Source: an uncultured Burkholderiales bacterium (GTDB lineage Bacteria > Pseudomonadota > Gammaproteobacteria > Burkholderiales > Burkholderiaceae). Taken from it: a DNA stretch of 64,000 nt. Location: NCBI GenBank assembly GCA_937891045.1, contig CALBEV010000181.1:1-64000 (forward strand). The letters are read 5' to 3'. Within the stretch, counting starts at the first letter, position 1. Each line of letters starts with the position of its first letter. The translations under genes and the position numbers were made by a program. Below the pieces are notes generated by a model. The model saw only the letters and a list, made by a program, of their open reading frames with translations. It did not search any database and was not told where the DNA came from. Below, piece after piece: positions 24,960-34,603 of this stretch.

Positions 24960-26504
24960 ATGAACGCCACCAGCCACCATGACATGCTCGCTTTGCAAGA
25001 AGCCTTGGAACTCGGTCGTCGCCGTCCTGTGGCCGTGGTGATTGGCAGCGGCTTTGGCGGTTTGGCTGCCGCCATTCGCTTGAGTGTGAAGGGCTATGAC
25101 GTGAAGGTGGTGGAAAAGCTGGATGGCCCCGGTGGTCGTGCCTCGGTGTTCAAGCAAGATGGCTTCACCTTCGATGCAGGACCGACCATCATCACGGCGC
25201 CTTTTTTATTGGAAGAGTTGTGGAAATTGTGTGGCCGCTCCTTCAAAGACGATATCGATTTGCGTGCCATGGACCCGTTTTACCGTATCCGGTTCAGCGA
25301 TGGCACTTGGTTTGATTACAGCGGTGACGAAGCCGCTATGCGTGCCGAGATTGCGCGTTTTTCAACCGAGGATTTGGTCGGTTATGAAAACTTTTTGGCC
25401 GATGCCGAGTTGTGCAAAACCTTGGGCTTTGAAGGTTTGGGGGCGATTGCCTTCGACACGATTGGCGACTTGATCAATGCCATTCCCTCTTTTGCCCGCA
25501 TGGGCGCATGGCGCAGCATTTACAGCTTGGTGGCCAAACACATCCGCAACGACAAACTGCGCATCGTGCTGAGCTTTCACCCCTTGCTGATCGGCGGCAA
25601 TCCCTTTTCAGTCACCTGTGCCTATGCCCTGATCAATTCGTTGGAGCGCACCTGGGGTGTGCATTCGGCCATGGGCGGCACCGGCGCCATCGTACAAGGC
25701 TTGGTGCGTTTGCTGGAAAGCCGCGGTATTCCCATTCATTACAACGCGCCCGTCACGACGATCCGCATTGAGAACAACAAAGCCGTGGGCGTGGAGTTGC
25801 AAGACGGTCGCTTCATGCCCGCCGACATTGTGGTGAGCAATGCCGACACCGCATGGACCTACAAACATTTGGTCGCACCCCAACATCGCCGCCATTGGAC
25901 CGATCGCAAGATTGACAACGGCCGCTATTCCATGGGCTTGTTTGTCTGGTACTTTGGCACCGATCGCCAATACGCCGATGTACCGCACCACATGATGGTG
26001 CTGGGGCCACGCTACAAAGAACTGTTGACGGATATTTTCAAGCACCACCACTTGGCCGACGACTTCAGCCTGTATTTGCACCGCCCCACCGCCACTGATC
26101 CTTCCTTGGCCCCTGCAGGTTGCGACACGTTTTACGTGCTCTCGCCGGTGCCGCATTTGGACAGCGGCACCGACTGGGTCAACCAAGCTGAAACCTACCG
26201 CTTGAAAATCCAACAAGCCTTAGAAGCCTCGGTATTGCCCGAACTGTCCAAACACATCGTCTCTTCCAAAATGATGACTCCGCAAGATTTCAAAGACCGT
26301 TTGTGGTCCTTCAAAGGTGCAGGCTTTGGCTTGGAACCTTTGCTGTTGCAAAGCGCCTGGTTCAGACCGCACAACCGCAGCGAAGATGTGCAAGGCTTGT
26401 TTGTGGTTGGGGCAGGCACCCATCCGGGTGCAGGTGTGCCCGGCGTGTTGATGTCGGCCAAAGCTTTAGAAACCGTGGTGCCCCATGCTCATGCGCTCAA
26501 CTGA
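24960..26504 (+). CDS. crtI: Phytoene desaturase CrtI
   Basis: FAD-dependent desaturase of 514 residues converting phytoene to neurosporene and/or lycopene. The N-terminal dinucleotide fold is GSGFGGLAAAIRL (from residue 29), followed by VVEKLDGPGGRASVF and FDAGPTIITAPFLLEELW. The C-terminal bacterial desaturase signature is GAGTHPGAGVPGVLMSAK. The ATG at 24960 gives the expected N-terminus after puhE. The 3' end overlaps crtB by 20 bases. Whether it makes three or four desaturations cannot be read from sequence alone. Confidence 0.95.
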   Translation: MNATSHHDMLALQEALELGRRRPVAVVIGSGFGGLAAAIRLSVKGYDVKVVEKLDGPGGRASVFKQDGFTFDAGPTIITAPFLLEELWKLCGRSFKDDIDLRAMDPFYRIRFSDGTWFDYSGDEAAMRAEIARFSTEDLVGYENFLADAELCKTLGFEGLGAIAFDTIGDLINAIPSFARMGAWRSIYSLVAKHIRNDKLRIVLSFHPLLIGGNPFSVTCAYALINSLERTWGVHSAMGGTGAIVQGLVRLLESRGIPIHYNAPVTTIRIENNKAVGVELQDGRFMPADIVVSNADTAWTYKHLVAPQHRRHWTDRKIDNGRYSMGLFVWYFGTDRQYADVPHHMMVLGPRYKELLTDIFKHHHLADDFSLYLHRPTATDPSLAPAGCDTFYVLSPVPHLDSGTDWVNQAETYRLKIQQALEASVLPELSKHIVSSKMMTPQDFKDRLWSFKGAGFGLEPLLLQSAWFRPHNRSEDVQGLFVVGAGTHPGAGVPGVLMSAKALETVVPHAHALN

Positions 26505-27549
26505 TTTGAAACACCAGGATTTGCAAGCTTGCATCGACATGATGCGAGGTGGCTCCAAAAGTTTTTTTGCCGCCTCCAAATTGTTGCCTGAACGGGTGCG
26601 CAACGCCGCAGTGGCGCTGTATGCGTTTTGTCGTGTGGCTGATGATTTGGTGGATGAAGGCGAGTCCAGCGAAGACGCATTGATGGAGCTGAGGCAAAGA
26701 CTTGATGGCATCTACAGCGGCCAGCCGCAGCCCTTTTTGGAAGACAACGCTTTGGCCCATGTGGCCCAGCAATATGCATTGCCGCGCAACATGTTGGAAG
26801 CCTTGATTGAAGGCTTTGAATGGGATGCACAAGGCAAAACTTACGAGACCATCGAAGACGTGCACCAATACGCGGCCCGGGTGGCCGGTAGTGTGGGCGC
26901 CATGATGTGCTGGATCATGGGGCCTCGCCATGCCGGGGCACTGGCCCGCGCTTGCGAGCTGGGTGTGGCCATGCAACTGACCAACATTGCCCGTGATGTC
27001 GGTCAAGATGCCCGCATTGGCCGACTCTATTTGCCACAGGCATGGCTGCGTGAAGCTGGTTTGGATCCCGCAGTTTGGATGCAACACCCTGTCCACAGTC
27101 CAGCCCTGCAATCGGTTGTCCAGCGTTTGTTGGATGAGGCTGACCGGCTCTATGCCCAAGCCCATCAAGGTATTGCCGAACTGCCCCGCGACTGCCGTTC
27201 AGCCATCTTAGCTGCCAGACTCATCTATGCCGAAATTGGCCACCAACTGCGTCGCGAAGGCTGCAACTCGGTGAACCACCGCACCGTGGTGAGCGGTACA
27301 CGCAAGATGGCCTTGTTAGCCCAATCCAAATGGCAGTCGCATTGGGTGACTCCTGAGAAACAAACTGCTCCACCCTTGGCAGCTATTCGCTACCTGATCG
27401 AAGGCTGCAACAGTTCAGAGCCAGTGCTGCCACCCAGTGTGAAATTAGCATCTCAACGCAGCATGTCTGAAAAAATAGAGTGGCTACTGAGCCTGTCAGA
27501 GCGTTTGGAGTTTGAACGGCGTGGACTCACGCCGCCGGCACAGCACTGA
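26485..27549 (+). CDS. crtB: Phytoene synthase CrtB
   Basis: Head-to-head condensing enzyme joining two GGPP to phytoene, 354 residues. The first Asp-rich motif reads CRVADDLVDEGE near residues 50-61 and the second DVGQDARIGRLYLP near 170-183. GSKSFFAASKLLPERVR is the family N-terminus. It starts inside the crtI 3' end, so crtI-crtB are translationally coupled at the end of the long bchF operon. Confidence 0.95.
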   Translation: MLMRSTDLKHQDLQACIDMMRGGSKSFFAASKLLPERVRNAAVALYAFCRVADDLVDEGESSEDALMELRQRLDGIYSGQPQPFLEDNALAHVAQQYALPRNMLEALIEGFEWDAQGKTYETIEDVHQYAARVAGSVGAMMCWIMGPRHAGALARACELGVAMQLTNIARDVGQDARIGRLYLPQAWLREAGLDPAVWMQHPVHSPALQSVVQRLLDEADRLYAQAHQGIAELPRDCRSAILAARLIYAEIGHQLRREGCNSVNHRTVVSGTRKMALLAQSKWQSHWVTPEKQTAPPLAAIRYLIEGCNSSEPVLPPSVKLASQRSMSEKIEWLLSLSERLEFERRGLTPPAQH

Positions 27550-27640
27550 TCTGTCCGCAGTGTCAGAGGTGGTAAAACCTCGCTCCTTGGGTGTAGCGCC
27601 GCCCTTGGTCACTGAGCGCCACCTGAAAGAAGGATCCCAC

Positions 27641-28168
27641 ATGAAACTTGCACGCATTCACCACGTGGCCTACCGCTGCAAAGACGCCAAAGAAACGGTG
27701 GAGTGGTATGTCAAGCACTTGAACATGGACTTTGTGCTGGCGATTGCCGAAGACCAGGTGCCCAGCACCAAGGCCCCCGACCCTTATATGCATGTTTTTC
27801 TGGATGCTGGTCAAGGCAACGTATTGGCCTTTTTCGAGTTGCCGAACTCGCCAGAGATGGGTCGTGACCTGAACACGCCCACTTGGGTGCAGCACTTGGC
27901 CTTCAAAGTGGACAGCCTGGAAGAACTGTTGGCCTTCAAAGAACACTTGGTGACCAATGGCATCGAGGTGATTGGCGTGACCGACCACACCATCTTCAAA
28001 TCCATTTACTTCTTTGACCCCAATGGCCATCGCTTGGAGGTGGCCTGTGACACCGGCACACCCGAGATGCACCAACAACTCGACGAGGTCAAATGGGCCA
28101 TGCTGGAAGAGTGGAGCCGAACCAAACGCGCCCCCAAACACGCGGCCTGGATGCATGCCCCCAACTGA
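27641..28168 (+). CDS. VOC (glyoxalase/dioxygenase) family protein
   Basis: 175-residue protein of the vicinal oxygen chelate superfamily with two betaalphabetabetabeta halves. Candidate metal ligands are His in RIHHVAYRC (residues 5-7), His in WVQHLAFKV and Glu in GHRLEVACD. The substrate is unknown. The ATG at 27641 has AGAAGGA upstream. It lies 91 bases after crtB on the same strand and converges with crtC 40 bases later, so it sits between two carotenoid operons. I know no assigned role for such a gene in a photosynthesis cluster. Confidence 0.8.
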   Translation: MKLARIHHVAYRCKDAKETVEWYVKHLNMDFVLAIAEDQVPSTKAPDPYMHVFLDAGQGNVLAFFELPNSPEMGRDLNTPTWVQHLAFKVDSLEELLAFKEHLVTNGIEVIGVTDHTIFKSIYFFDPNGHRLEVACDTGTPEMHQQLDEVKWAMLEEWSRTKRAPKHAAWMHAPN

Positions 28169-28207
28169 TGCAGTTGAAGATCTGTGCTGGCATACCGCCC
28201 AAAGCGC

Positions 28208-29419
28208 TCAGGCGCGTCTGGGCATGCGCCAAGGCAACATGGCCTGTACCACCGGTGAGATCAAGCGGTCCGTGTGCAAAGTTTCGTGAAAACTTTCAAC
28301 AGCCTCACCCAACAAGCTGCTCTCCAGCACCGCACGTTGGTAAAAGGGTGTGTCCTCTAATTGCTGCTTGACGCGCACCGCTGCTTGCGTTCGCATTCTG
28401 CGTGCCAACCACCATTTGGTGCGGCTCATCGCCACCGGTTCAGGTGGCTCAAACAGGCTCACCTCGCCTTGCCGATCAAACCGATAGGCCAAAACCGGGT
28501 TCTCGCCGCTTCTCAAGAGCAAGTCATACATCACCGCCGTGTCGCCATTGGCCATGCGACTTCGAGACCAGTCCCATTCTTTGAAGGGCCGGTCGATCGG
28601 CTCGTCACCTTCATTGCTGTCTAGATAAGCATGGCCTTGCCATGATTGACTGGGATGTTGCAACTGCACGTCCACCCGCGCACAGGGTGCAATTGGACCC
28701 CAAGTGTGCTTGCAACCGGGTTCAAGATGGACACCAAAATTGAACAACTGCTCGGGGTAAATGCGCACGCTGCCCTTGATGCGTCTGGGAAAGGGTACAC
28801 AGACTTCGTCGATGTCAATGCGCAAAGCTTGACCGTCCCAATGCAATTGACTCGGCCCGATGTGGAAAGTGTGTGCACTGCGATCGCAATGCGATGATCC
28901 CCGCTCAGTCATGGCCCAGCGGTTGGCTTGCCGGCTGTAGAGCGCGACATTCAAACTGCAATGATTTTCGGGATCCGTGTCAGAGCGGCTGCGACGAGCC
29001 CATGCATAGTAAGGTGAAAACACACTGCCAACAAAAGCAATGATGGTCAAACCATATTGGCCGCAATCACTCAGTGCGTCAACATACCACCAGAGATAAC
29101 CCCCCGAGGGGACGTGCTGATCGAAGCAAGGTGAGCCATCACTGCGGCGGCCGCCAGTCGACCCGACATAGCGGCCATGGGTACGCCAGGACCCGGGTGA
29201 ACGCTGCCCCCCGCCAATATCAATCCGGGCAGGCTGGTCGTGGCGTTCGAACGACTGAAGGCCGACATCCAACCGTGGGTCGCTTGGCCGTAAAGCGCCC
29301 CGCCCGTTGCTGGAAAGAGTTTGTGAAAGTCCTGAGGACTGGTGCGTTGGGTGTTCTGAGCCGTGGGTTGAATCTCCAGGCCGCACTGACGCAGAAGTTG
29401 AAAGCTCTGGTGTTGGCAT
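28208..29419 (-). CDS. crtC: Hydroxyneurosporene synthase / carotenoid 1,2-hydratase CrtC
   Basis: CrtC adds water across the C-1,2 double bond of neurosporene or lycopene ends. Conserved sequence runs from GGYLWWYVDALSD through FVGSVFSPYYAWARR, HCSLNVALYSRQANRWAMTERG and the C-terminal FHETLHTDRL. The start is uncertain. The only ATG of the frame is at 29419, but residues 1-95 then merely read the crtD 3' end in another frame and look non-native. The conserved part begins near 29125 with no ATG, GTG or TTG close by; a TTG lies near 29272. A non-canonical start, coupling to crtD, or a sequence error are all possible. Confidence 0.85.
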   Translation of the reverse strand: MPTPELSTSASVRPGDSTHGSEHPTHQSSGLSQTLSSNGRGALRPSDPRLDVGLQSFERHDQPARIDIGGGQRSPGSWRTHGRYVGSTGGRRSDGSPCFDQHVPSGGYLWWYVDALSDCGQYGLTIIAFVGSVFSPYYAWARRSRSDTDPENHCSLNVALYSRQANRWAMTERGSSHCDRSAHTFHIGPSQLHWDGQALRIDIDEVCVPFPRRIKGSVRIYPEQLFNFGVHLEPGCKHTWGPIAPCARVDVQLQHPSQSWQGHAYLDSNEGDEPIDRPFKEWDWSRSRMANGDTAVMYDLLLRSGENPVLAYRFDRQGEVSLFEPPEPVAMSRTKWWLARRMRTQAAVRVKQQLEDTPFYQRAVLESSLLGEAVESFHETLHTDRLISPVVQAMLPWRMPRRA

Positions 29420-30603
29420 CGTTCGATCGCTTCATCGGTCAAAAGTGGTTGGTCTCCAACCGCAGGTGCATTCACCAAACACAGCAAACGTTCGCTGGCT
29501 TGGGGCTCTGTGCCTGCACCCCGGTCTTGCGCACAGACATAGACGGTTGGACTGTTGGGCAATTCTTGTTTTTCAAAAATCGATTTGAACTCCGCTTCGT
29601 AGTGGTTTTGAAAGAACACATTGTGCCGATCCAAGGCAAAACCTGCGGTCTTGGCGTTGACCGACCAAGTGAGCGCCGATAAAGAACGTTGACGATGGCC
29701 GCGCGGGGTCGATTGGGCAGCCGCTGGGCCCAACAAACCCGCATGCAAGGCTGATACATCGCCATTGAACACCACAGCATCCGCTTCCAATGTTTCGCCA
29801 TTCAACAGGGTGACACCGCAGACCTTGTTTTGGGCAGTGTGGATGCGTTGCACCGTTTGGCCATATTGAAACTTGGCCCCGCTGGCCAAGGCCAGGCTTT
29901 CCAGACAACGAGGCAAGGCATGCATGCCACCTTCGATGGCCCAGACGCCGTCCATTTCTACTTGCGCAATCAGCATCAAAGTAGCTGGTGCTTGCCAAGG
30001 TGAAGAGCCGCAATACGTGGCGTAGCGTGCAAACAACTGGCGCATTTTTTCATGCTGGAAATACCGCCCCAAACTTTCCCACAAGCTGGACATCACACCC
30101 AAAGATGCCAAGGTGGCCAGGCCGCGCGGACCCAACACCTTGGTGAACTGCATCACCGAGGGCAAGGTGGTTTGGATATAGGGGGCTTGCAAGGTGTCAT
30201 AAACCTCGCGCGTTTTCAAGCAAAACCGTTCGAAGTTGCGGGCCTCGGCCAACCCCGCAAAGCGACCAATCGCATCGGTGGAAGCTTGGACATCAGCGAA
30301 CAAATCCAAGCTACTGCCATCGGACCATGCGTGCCGTGCCAACACATCCAAGCTTTGCAATTTCAACATGCGGTCAAGTGAGGCATTGACCGAGGCAAAA
30401 ATTTCATCAAACACCCAGCGCATGGTGAACACAGTGGGCCCACTGTCGATGGCCGCGCCATCCACATGCAATTGCCGAATCTTGCCGCCAGGTTGCAAGC
30501 CGCGCTCAATGACTGTCACGCGCACGCCTTGGTGCGCCAACAACAATGCGCTAACCAGACCACCCATACCGGCACCCACGACGACAACATGGCGTTCAGG
30601 CAT
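29071..30603 (-). CDS. crtD: Hydroxyneurosporene/methoxyneurosporene desaturase CrtD
   Basis: 510-residue FAD-dependent C-3,4 desaturase of the spheroidene pathway, homologous to CrtI. The FAD-binding motif is GAGMGGLVSALLLAHQG (from residue 10), followed by ERGLQPGGKIRQL and DSGPTVFTMRWVFDEIF. The C-terminal signature is LAGGSVHPGPGVPMAAMSGR. The ATG at 30603 overlaps the end of crtA by eight bases and has GAGGAGG upstream. Its 3' end overlaps the crtC frame. Confidence 0.93.
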   Translation of the reverse strand: MPERHVVVVGAGMGGLVSALLLAHQGVRVTVIERGLQPGGKIRQLHVDGAAIDSGPTVFTMRWVFDEIFASVNASLDRMLKLQSLDVLARHAWSDGSSLDLFADVQASTDAIGRFAGLAEARNFERFCLKTREVYDTLQAPYIQTTLPSVMQFTKVLGPRGLATLASLGVMSSLWESLGRYFQHEKMRQLFARYATYCGSSPWQAPATLMLIAQVEMDGVWAIEGGMHALPRCLESLALASGAKFQYGQTVQRIHTAQNKVCGVTLLNGETLEADAVVFNGDVSALHAGLLGPAAAQSTPRGHRQRSLSALTWSVNAKTAGFALDRHNVFFQNHYEAEFKSIFEKQELPNSPTVYVCAQDRGAGTEPQASERLLCLVNAPAVGDQPLLTDEAIERCQHQSFQLLRQCGLEIQPTAQNTQRTSPQDFHKLFPATGGALYGQATHGWMSAFSRSNATTSLPGLILAGGSVHPGPGVPMAAMSGRLAAAAVMAHLASISTSPRGVISGGMLTH

Positions 30604-31375
30604 GCACCACCTCCTCGGCCAGAGACGGGTTCTTCGCGGTGAAGTCTTGCCCTTGCCAAGCACCCGCCATGGACAAAACCCGCATGCGCACAAACATGGA
30701 CTCTGTGAAAAACCCATGTTTGTAAGCGGCCTGAATGGCAGCATGGTGGGCCCCGCTTTGGGCATAGGCCACCATGGATGCCGTGTTTTTCCAAATACTG
30801 AAGGTGCACTGTCTGAGCAATGGCGCTTCGCCCAATCCCATCGCCAAGAGGCATCCAGGGGCTGATTGCAGATCGGCTTGGGTGGCAGGCGCATGGCGCC
30901 AAAAAGCCATGGCTGTGGCAGAGCGAATGCTCGCACGTGTGATGGTGGCTATCGGCATTTTGTCGAGATCCTGGTTGGAGCTGCCAAGCGCGTTTGATGT
31001 GGTCGCTTGCCAAGCGATTTGATTCCAGCTGCCGCGACTGCTGTCAACCCGCATGGTGGCGCTGAACCACTCACGTGCATTTTTTTTGTATTGCTGACAG
31101 AGGTCGCTGTTTAAGAAATCATCTGCTTGAGACTGTCTTTCAAACACCAACACCAGGCCTTGGTGGCTGGGGCTGGGACGCAACACAAACCCACCCTCAT
31201 GTCCGCTGCCCATGACTTTGGCAAACACCAAACCCGCGATTTGCTTCAATGCAGCGCTGCCTTGGGCCAAGCGCAACCAACCCCAAGATCGCTTGGCTTT
31301 GAGCAAGTCCACCAGCAAGATAACGACCACGCCGCTGATCGAGGAGTGAATAGCGGTGTCTGTGGCCATGACCAT
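30596..31375 (-). CDS. crtA: Spheroidene monooxygenase CrtA
   Basis: O2-dependent enzyme that converts spheroidene to spheroidenone (C-2 keto group), here 259 residues. Recognisable parts are VVILLVDLLKAKRSWGWLRLA, GFVLRPSPSHQGLVLVFE, MPIATITRASIRSATAMAFW and the C-terminal KHGFFTESMFVRMRVLSMAG. The ATG at 31375 is chosen because GAGGG lies four bases upstream; a longer form from 31474 would overlap pufC. It follows pufC on the same strand, so it may be read from the puf transcript. An oxygen-requiring enzyme fits an aerobic lifestyle. Confidence 0.9.
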   Translation of the reverse strand: MVMATDTAIHSSISGVVVILLVDLLKAKRSWGWLRLAQGSAALKQIAGLVFAKVMGSGHEGGFVLRPSPSHQGLVLVFERQSQADDFLNSDLCQQYKKNAREWFSATMRVDSSRGSWNQIAWQATTSNALGSSNQDLDKMPIATITRASIRSATAMAFWRHAPATQADLQSAPGCLLAMGLGEAPLLRQCTFSIWKNTASMVAYAQSGAHHAAIQAAYKHGFFTESMFVRMRVLSMAGAWQGQDFTAKNPSLAEEVVHA

Positions 31376-31451
31376 GCTGCCCTCAGACGAACTCAGTCGG
31401 CGAACGATTGGACACCAACGCTTGAAAGGGTTCGCACATGTTTGTTGCTCT

Positions 31452-32489
31452 TTATTTTTTGGCCAGCTTGGCACCTGCAGACTCAGAATCCGTGGTGGCC
31501 AATTCAGGAAAATCCTTCAGCATCGATTGACCATTCAATGGCTTGTAAGCACCTTGGTGGCAGGTCGCACAATTGGCCTTGGCAACATCACCTGTCGGAC
31601 CCAAACGCTGCTCGGGGAAGGTGCTGGTGAGCGGTTCCATGTAGGCCTTGTTCAAGTCACGAGCCATGCGTATGCCGTGCCATGCCACGGCTCTTTGTGG
31701 AGGATTGCCCTTCCACTCTGAGAATGACTGGGTGTTGTGACAGTAAGTGCAATTCACACCCAAAGAGGTTGACATGTGGGTCATCAACCCATAGGTCCAC
31801 TCGGCCTGTTTAATGGAGTGGCGGTTGCCTGATGGCAAGGCCGTGGGGCCGTTGACTCGGATGTCAAGTTCACCCAACAAGAAGGGTGTGAACGGATCGC
31901 TGGGCAATGAACTCAGACCCACCGATTTGGCAGCCAAGTTTTGACCTGCACGATCGCCAATGAAGTCGGCCCCCTTGTCTTGTTCGGCTTCTGTGAACCA
32001 GACATTGCTGGGCACAGGATTGCCTCGGTGACAGGTGTAGCAAGTGACGCCAGTTTCAGCCACGTGGTTTTTCCAATCGGTGTTGATGTAACGGGTCATT
32101 TCAATCATGCGCCGCGCCACTACCTTGGTGTATTTGGAATCCTCTGCAAAATTGGCTGGGTTGTGACAATAAGCACAACCTTCTGTGGGAGACACCCATG
32201 CCGTCATTGACAACATCAATCGTGTGAACTCGTTGTTGTTGAGATTGCCCAACACCTTGACATTTTTATAAAGGGTGGACGCCTTTGGACTGTCACCGGG
32301 GGCCAAGGGCAGCGCCACCGGCAGCACATTGGCCTCGGTTGTCAAATCCAAGGTGCGCGGGTTGTAGACCTGCACCATGCCGGTGCCGCGATAACCGTGC
32401 TGAACCGAATCGACGGGTGGGCGTTCGCAACCCGAGAGCAAGAAGACCGCGGCCAAGCCAGCGATGGTCAGTAAGTGGCGCATGTTCAT
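31452..32489 (-). CDS. pufC: Reaction centre tetrahaem cytochrome c subunit PufC
   Basis: 345-residue periplasmic lipoprotein that re-reduces the special pair. Residues 1-21 form a lipoprotein signal with lipobox LLSGC (Cys21). Four haem-binding CXXCH motifs are present: CAYCH at 105, CYTCH at 150, CTYCH at 247 and CATCH at 307. Axial Met residues lie upstream of the motifs, as in the family. The ATG overlaps the pufM stop (ATGA). Confidence 0.97.
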   Translation of the reverse strand: MNMRHLLTIAGLAAVFLLSGCERPPVDSVQHGYRGTGMVQVYNPRTLDLTTEANVLPVALPLAPGDSPKASTLYKNVKVLGNLNNNEFTRLMLSMTAWVSPTEGCAYCHNPANFAEDSKYTKVVARRMIEMTRYINTDWKNHVAETGVTCYTCHRGNPVPSNVWFTEAEQDKGADFIGDRAGQNLAAKSVGLSSLPSDPFTPFLLGELDIRVNGPTALPSGNRHSIKQAEWTYGLMTHMSTSLGVNCTYCHNTQSFSEWKGNPPQRAVAWHGIRMARDLNKAYMEPLTSTFPEQRLGPTGDVAKANCATCHQGAYKPLNGQSMLKDFPELATTDSESAGAKLAKK

Positions 32490-33460
32490 GGCTTCACTCC
32501 TGTCAAGGTTGCAGGGTCCACCACTTCAGGGAACACGGTGGGATAAGGGGGTGCCACGCCATGCTTGACAGCCCAGAGGTACCAGTTGTCGACCACAGTC
32601 CCGGTCAACAAGATGCCGATGCCACCCGCCAAAGGGCACAACACGGCAAACCACCAAGCCCAACGGTGGATGGATTCCATCGTGGCATTGAAGCCCATGG
32701 TCCAACGCCAGAACAAACCGGCGCGTTCTGAGGCCGTACCGCGGTCGACGATTTGCTCAATTTCACGTTCGCCGCCGTAACGGCCCACCGCCAAAATGGT
32801 GGCGCCATGCATCGCAAACAACAAGGCCGAGCCATACAAAAACACAATCGACAAGGCATGGAACGGGTTGTAGAACAAATTGCCATAGCGCAGTGAAAAC
32901 GCTGCAGTCCAATCAAGGTGCGGGAAGATGCCAAACGGCACAGCCTCGCCCCAAGAGCCCATCAGAATGGGTCGGAAAAAGCCCAGCACCAAATAGAGCC
33001 AAATGGCAGCGGCAAACGCCCAGGGAATGTGGGAACCCAAGCCCAGTTCACGGGCGCGGCGGTACATGCGTGCCCACCACAGCAAGAGGGATGCGGTGAG
33101 GAAAAAACCAGCGAACAACCACCAACCGCCTTGGTTCAGGGGCGGCAACCCCAAGCCATACCCTGGCGCGGGCGGTTCCAGCGCCAACCAAAACAGTTGT
33201 CGCACAAATTGGATGGGATCCCAATACACCGATGCCAGCATGTTCAAGCCGATGGTGACAAAGGCGATCATGCCGCACATGATCGACGCGATACCCAAGC
33301 CACCCAAATAAATGGGGCCGAGTTGTGCGTTGCCGATGCGACCCAACCAGTAGGCGATGAAGGGTTCGCCGGTGCGCGGGCTGTTGCCATGGCCAAGCTC
33401 AACACCGTGGTGTGTGGGGCCTACCGCTTGCACGGTGGTGAAGATATTTTGATATTGCAT
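32486..33460 (-). CDS. pufM: Photosynthetic reaction centre M subunit PufM
   Basis: 324-residue five-helix core subunit that binds half of the special pair, the QA quinone and the non-haem iron. Ligand regions are visible: [28 protein letters not shown] (special-pair His), [23 protein letters not shown] (iron His and Glu) and [15 protein letters not shown] (iron His). pufL ends 15 bases upstream and pufC starts in its stop codon. Confidence 0.98.
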   Translation of the reverse strand: MQYQNIFTTVQAVGPTHHGVELGHGNSPRTGEPFIAYWLGRIGNAQLGPIYLGGLGIASIMCGMIAFVTIGLNMLASVYWDPIQFVRQLFWLALEPPAPGYGLGLPPLNQGGWWLFAGFFLTASLLLWWARMYRRARELGLGSHIPWAFAAAIWLYLVLGFFRPILMGSWGEAVPFGIFPHLDWTAAFSLRYGNLFYNPFHALSIVFLYGSALLFAMHGATILAVGRYGGEREIEQIVDRGTASERAGLFWRWTMGFNATMESIHRWAWWFAVLCPLAGGIGILLTGTVVDNWYLWAVKHGVAPPYPTVFPEVVDPATLTGVKP

Positions 33461-33475
33461 GTTGTTTCTCCCGCC

Positions 33476-34300
33476 TTATTTCCAAATAGGCATGTTGAGC
33501 CACCAACCCCACCACTCTGGCCAACCACGGGTCCAGAACGGTCCACTGATGACGATGCACAAGGCGCTGAACAGCACAGCTGCCAGGGCCAAGAACAAGC
33601 CCAAACGATGAATGCCCAAGGTACCAATGGAGTAGCCAATCGAATCACGGAAAAACGTGTCTTCGTGTTCAGGTGTTTTGACCACTTCACCGGCTGGTGG
33701 ATTGGTGGCTGACAACACCAGACCGCCATGCAAAGACAGTGCAAACACCGTGGCAAAGAAGAAACTCACCGCGATCATGTGCGCCGGGTTGTAGTGAAAG
33801 TGCAGGTATTGGTAGCCCACGTTGGAAACCCAATCGAGGTGGCTGAAGATGCCGTAAGGAAAACCATGTCCCCAGGCACCCATCAACACGGGGCGAATCA
33901 CCACCAAGGTGAAGTACGCGAAGATGGCCACGCCGAACGCGAATGGCACATGCAAACCCATGCCGAGTTTTCGGCATATTTCAATCTCTCGCATCATCCA
34001 CGAGATGAAAGCGCCTAAAGCGCACACCGTGATGAGCTGCCAAAGCCCGCCTTCCATCAGCGGTGCCATGCGCAAGCCGTAGGACAAATCGGGCGGTGCA
34101 ATGCTGATTTGCCAAAGATTCCAAGTCGGCCCTTGTGAGGCACCCCACAAAATGAGCGCAGTACCTAGAAACGCAAAAAAGATGGTGGTGACACCAAAGA
34201 AACCCACGTAAAAAGGGCCAATCCAAAAATCGAACAAGTCACCGCCCACCAAGGTACCCCCTCGGACTCGGTATTTTTTTTCAAAACTGAGCATGGACAT
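33476..34300 (-). CDS. pufL: Photosynthetic reaction centre L subunit PufL
   Basis: 274-residue five-helix core subunit carrying the active electron branch and QB site. The start [21 protein letters not shown] at 34300 has AAGGGG upstream; a longer frame from 34333 is rejected because it adds a non-conserved segment. Ligand regions: [41 protein letters not shown] (iron His) and [15 protein letters not shown] (iron His). A strong hairpin separates it from pufA. Confidence 0.98.
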   Translation of the reverse strand: MSMLSFEKKYRVRGGTLVGGDLFDFWIGPFYVGFFGVTTIFFAFLGTALILWGASQGPTWNLWQISIAPPDLSYGLRMAPLMEGGLWQLITVCALGAFISWMMREIEICRKLGMGLHVPFAFGVAIFAYFTLVVIRPVLMGAWGHGFPYGIFSHLDWVSNVGYQYLHFHYNPAHMIAVSFFFATVFALSLHGGLVLSATNPPAGEVVKTPEHEDTFFRDSIGYSIGTLGIHRLGLFLALAAVLFSALCIVISGPFWTRGWPEWWGWWLNMPIWK

Positions 34301-34334
34301 GATCGCGCCCCTTACTAGGAAAATTGAAATCAAA

Positions 34335-34375
34335 TTTCAGATGAAGCACTGGCAAGGCCAGGGCTCCATCTGAAA
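34335..34375 (-). other. pufA-pufL intercistronic stem-loop
   Basis: On the transcribed strand TTTCAGATG (from 34375) and CATCTGAAA (to 34335) pair perfectly. Inside are AGC/GCT and TGGC/GCCA pairs, separated by small symmetrical mismatches, around a three-base loop. This 41-base nested hairpin sits between the pufA stop (34390) and the pufL start (34300). The equivalent element in Rhodobacter protects the pufBA mRNA from 3' decay and sets the LH1 to reaction-centre ratio. The same role here is inferred. Confidence 0.75.
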
Positions 34376-34389
34376 CAGCATCAGGTCGA

Positions 34390-34593
34390 TTAAGACTTGA
34401 CCGCTGGTACGGCGGGAGGCATCGGTGCGTTTTGCACTGATGCTGTGCCAGCTGCTTTGCGTGGGCCGTCGAGCCAATTGAACTTGTTGGTGCTGAGCAA
34501 GATCAGATGAATCATTGCGGCCAGTCCGAACAAGAAAATGCCTTGAACAACCATTGCCCGAAGCGGGTCGTACAGTTTCCAAATACGCCACAT
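34390..34593 (-). CDS. pufA: LH1 antenna alpha subunit PufA
   Basis: 67-residue single-helix antenna polypeptide. It begins [20 protein letters not shown], has the bacteriochlorophyll-binding His in [11 protein letters not shown] and ends the helix with KFNWLDG, all typical of LH1 alpha. A long Ala/Pro-rich C-terminal tail (about 20 residues) extends beyond the core. AGGAG lies eight bases before the ATG. Unusually it is separated from pufB by a 74-residue gene. Confidence 0.95.
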   Translation of the reverse strand: MWRIWKLYDPLRAMVVQGIFLFGLAAMIHLILLSTNKFNWLDGPRKAAGTASVQNAPMPPAVPAVKS

Positions 34594-34603
34594 ATTTCTT
34601 CTC

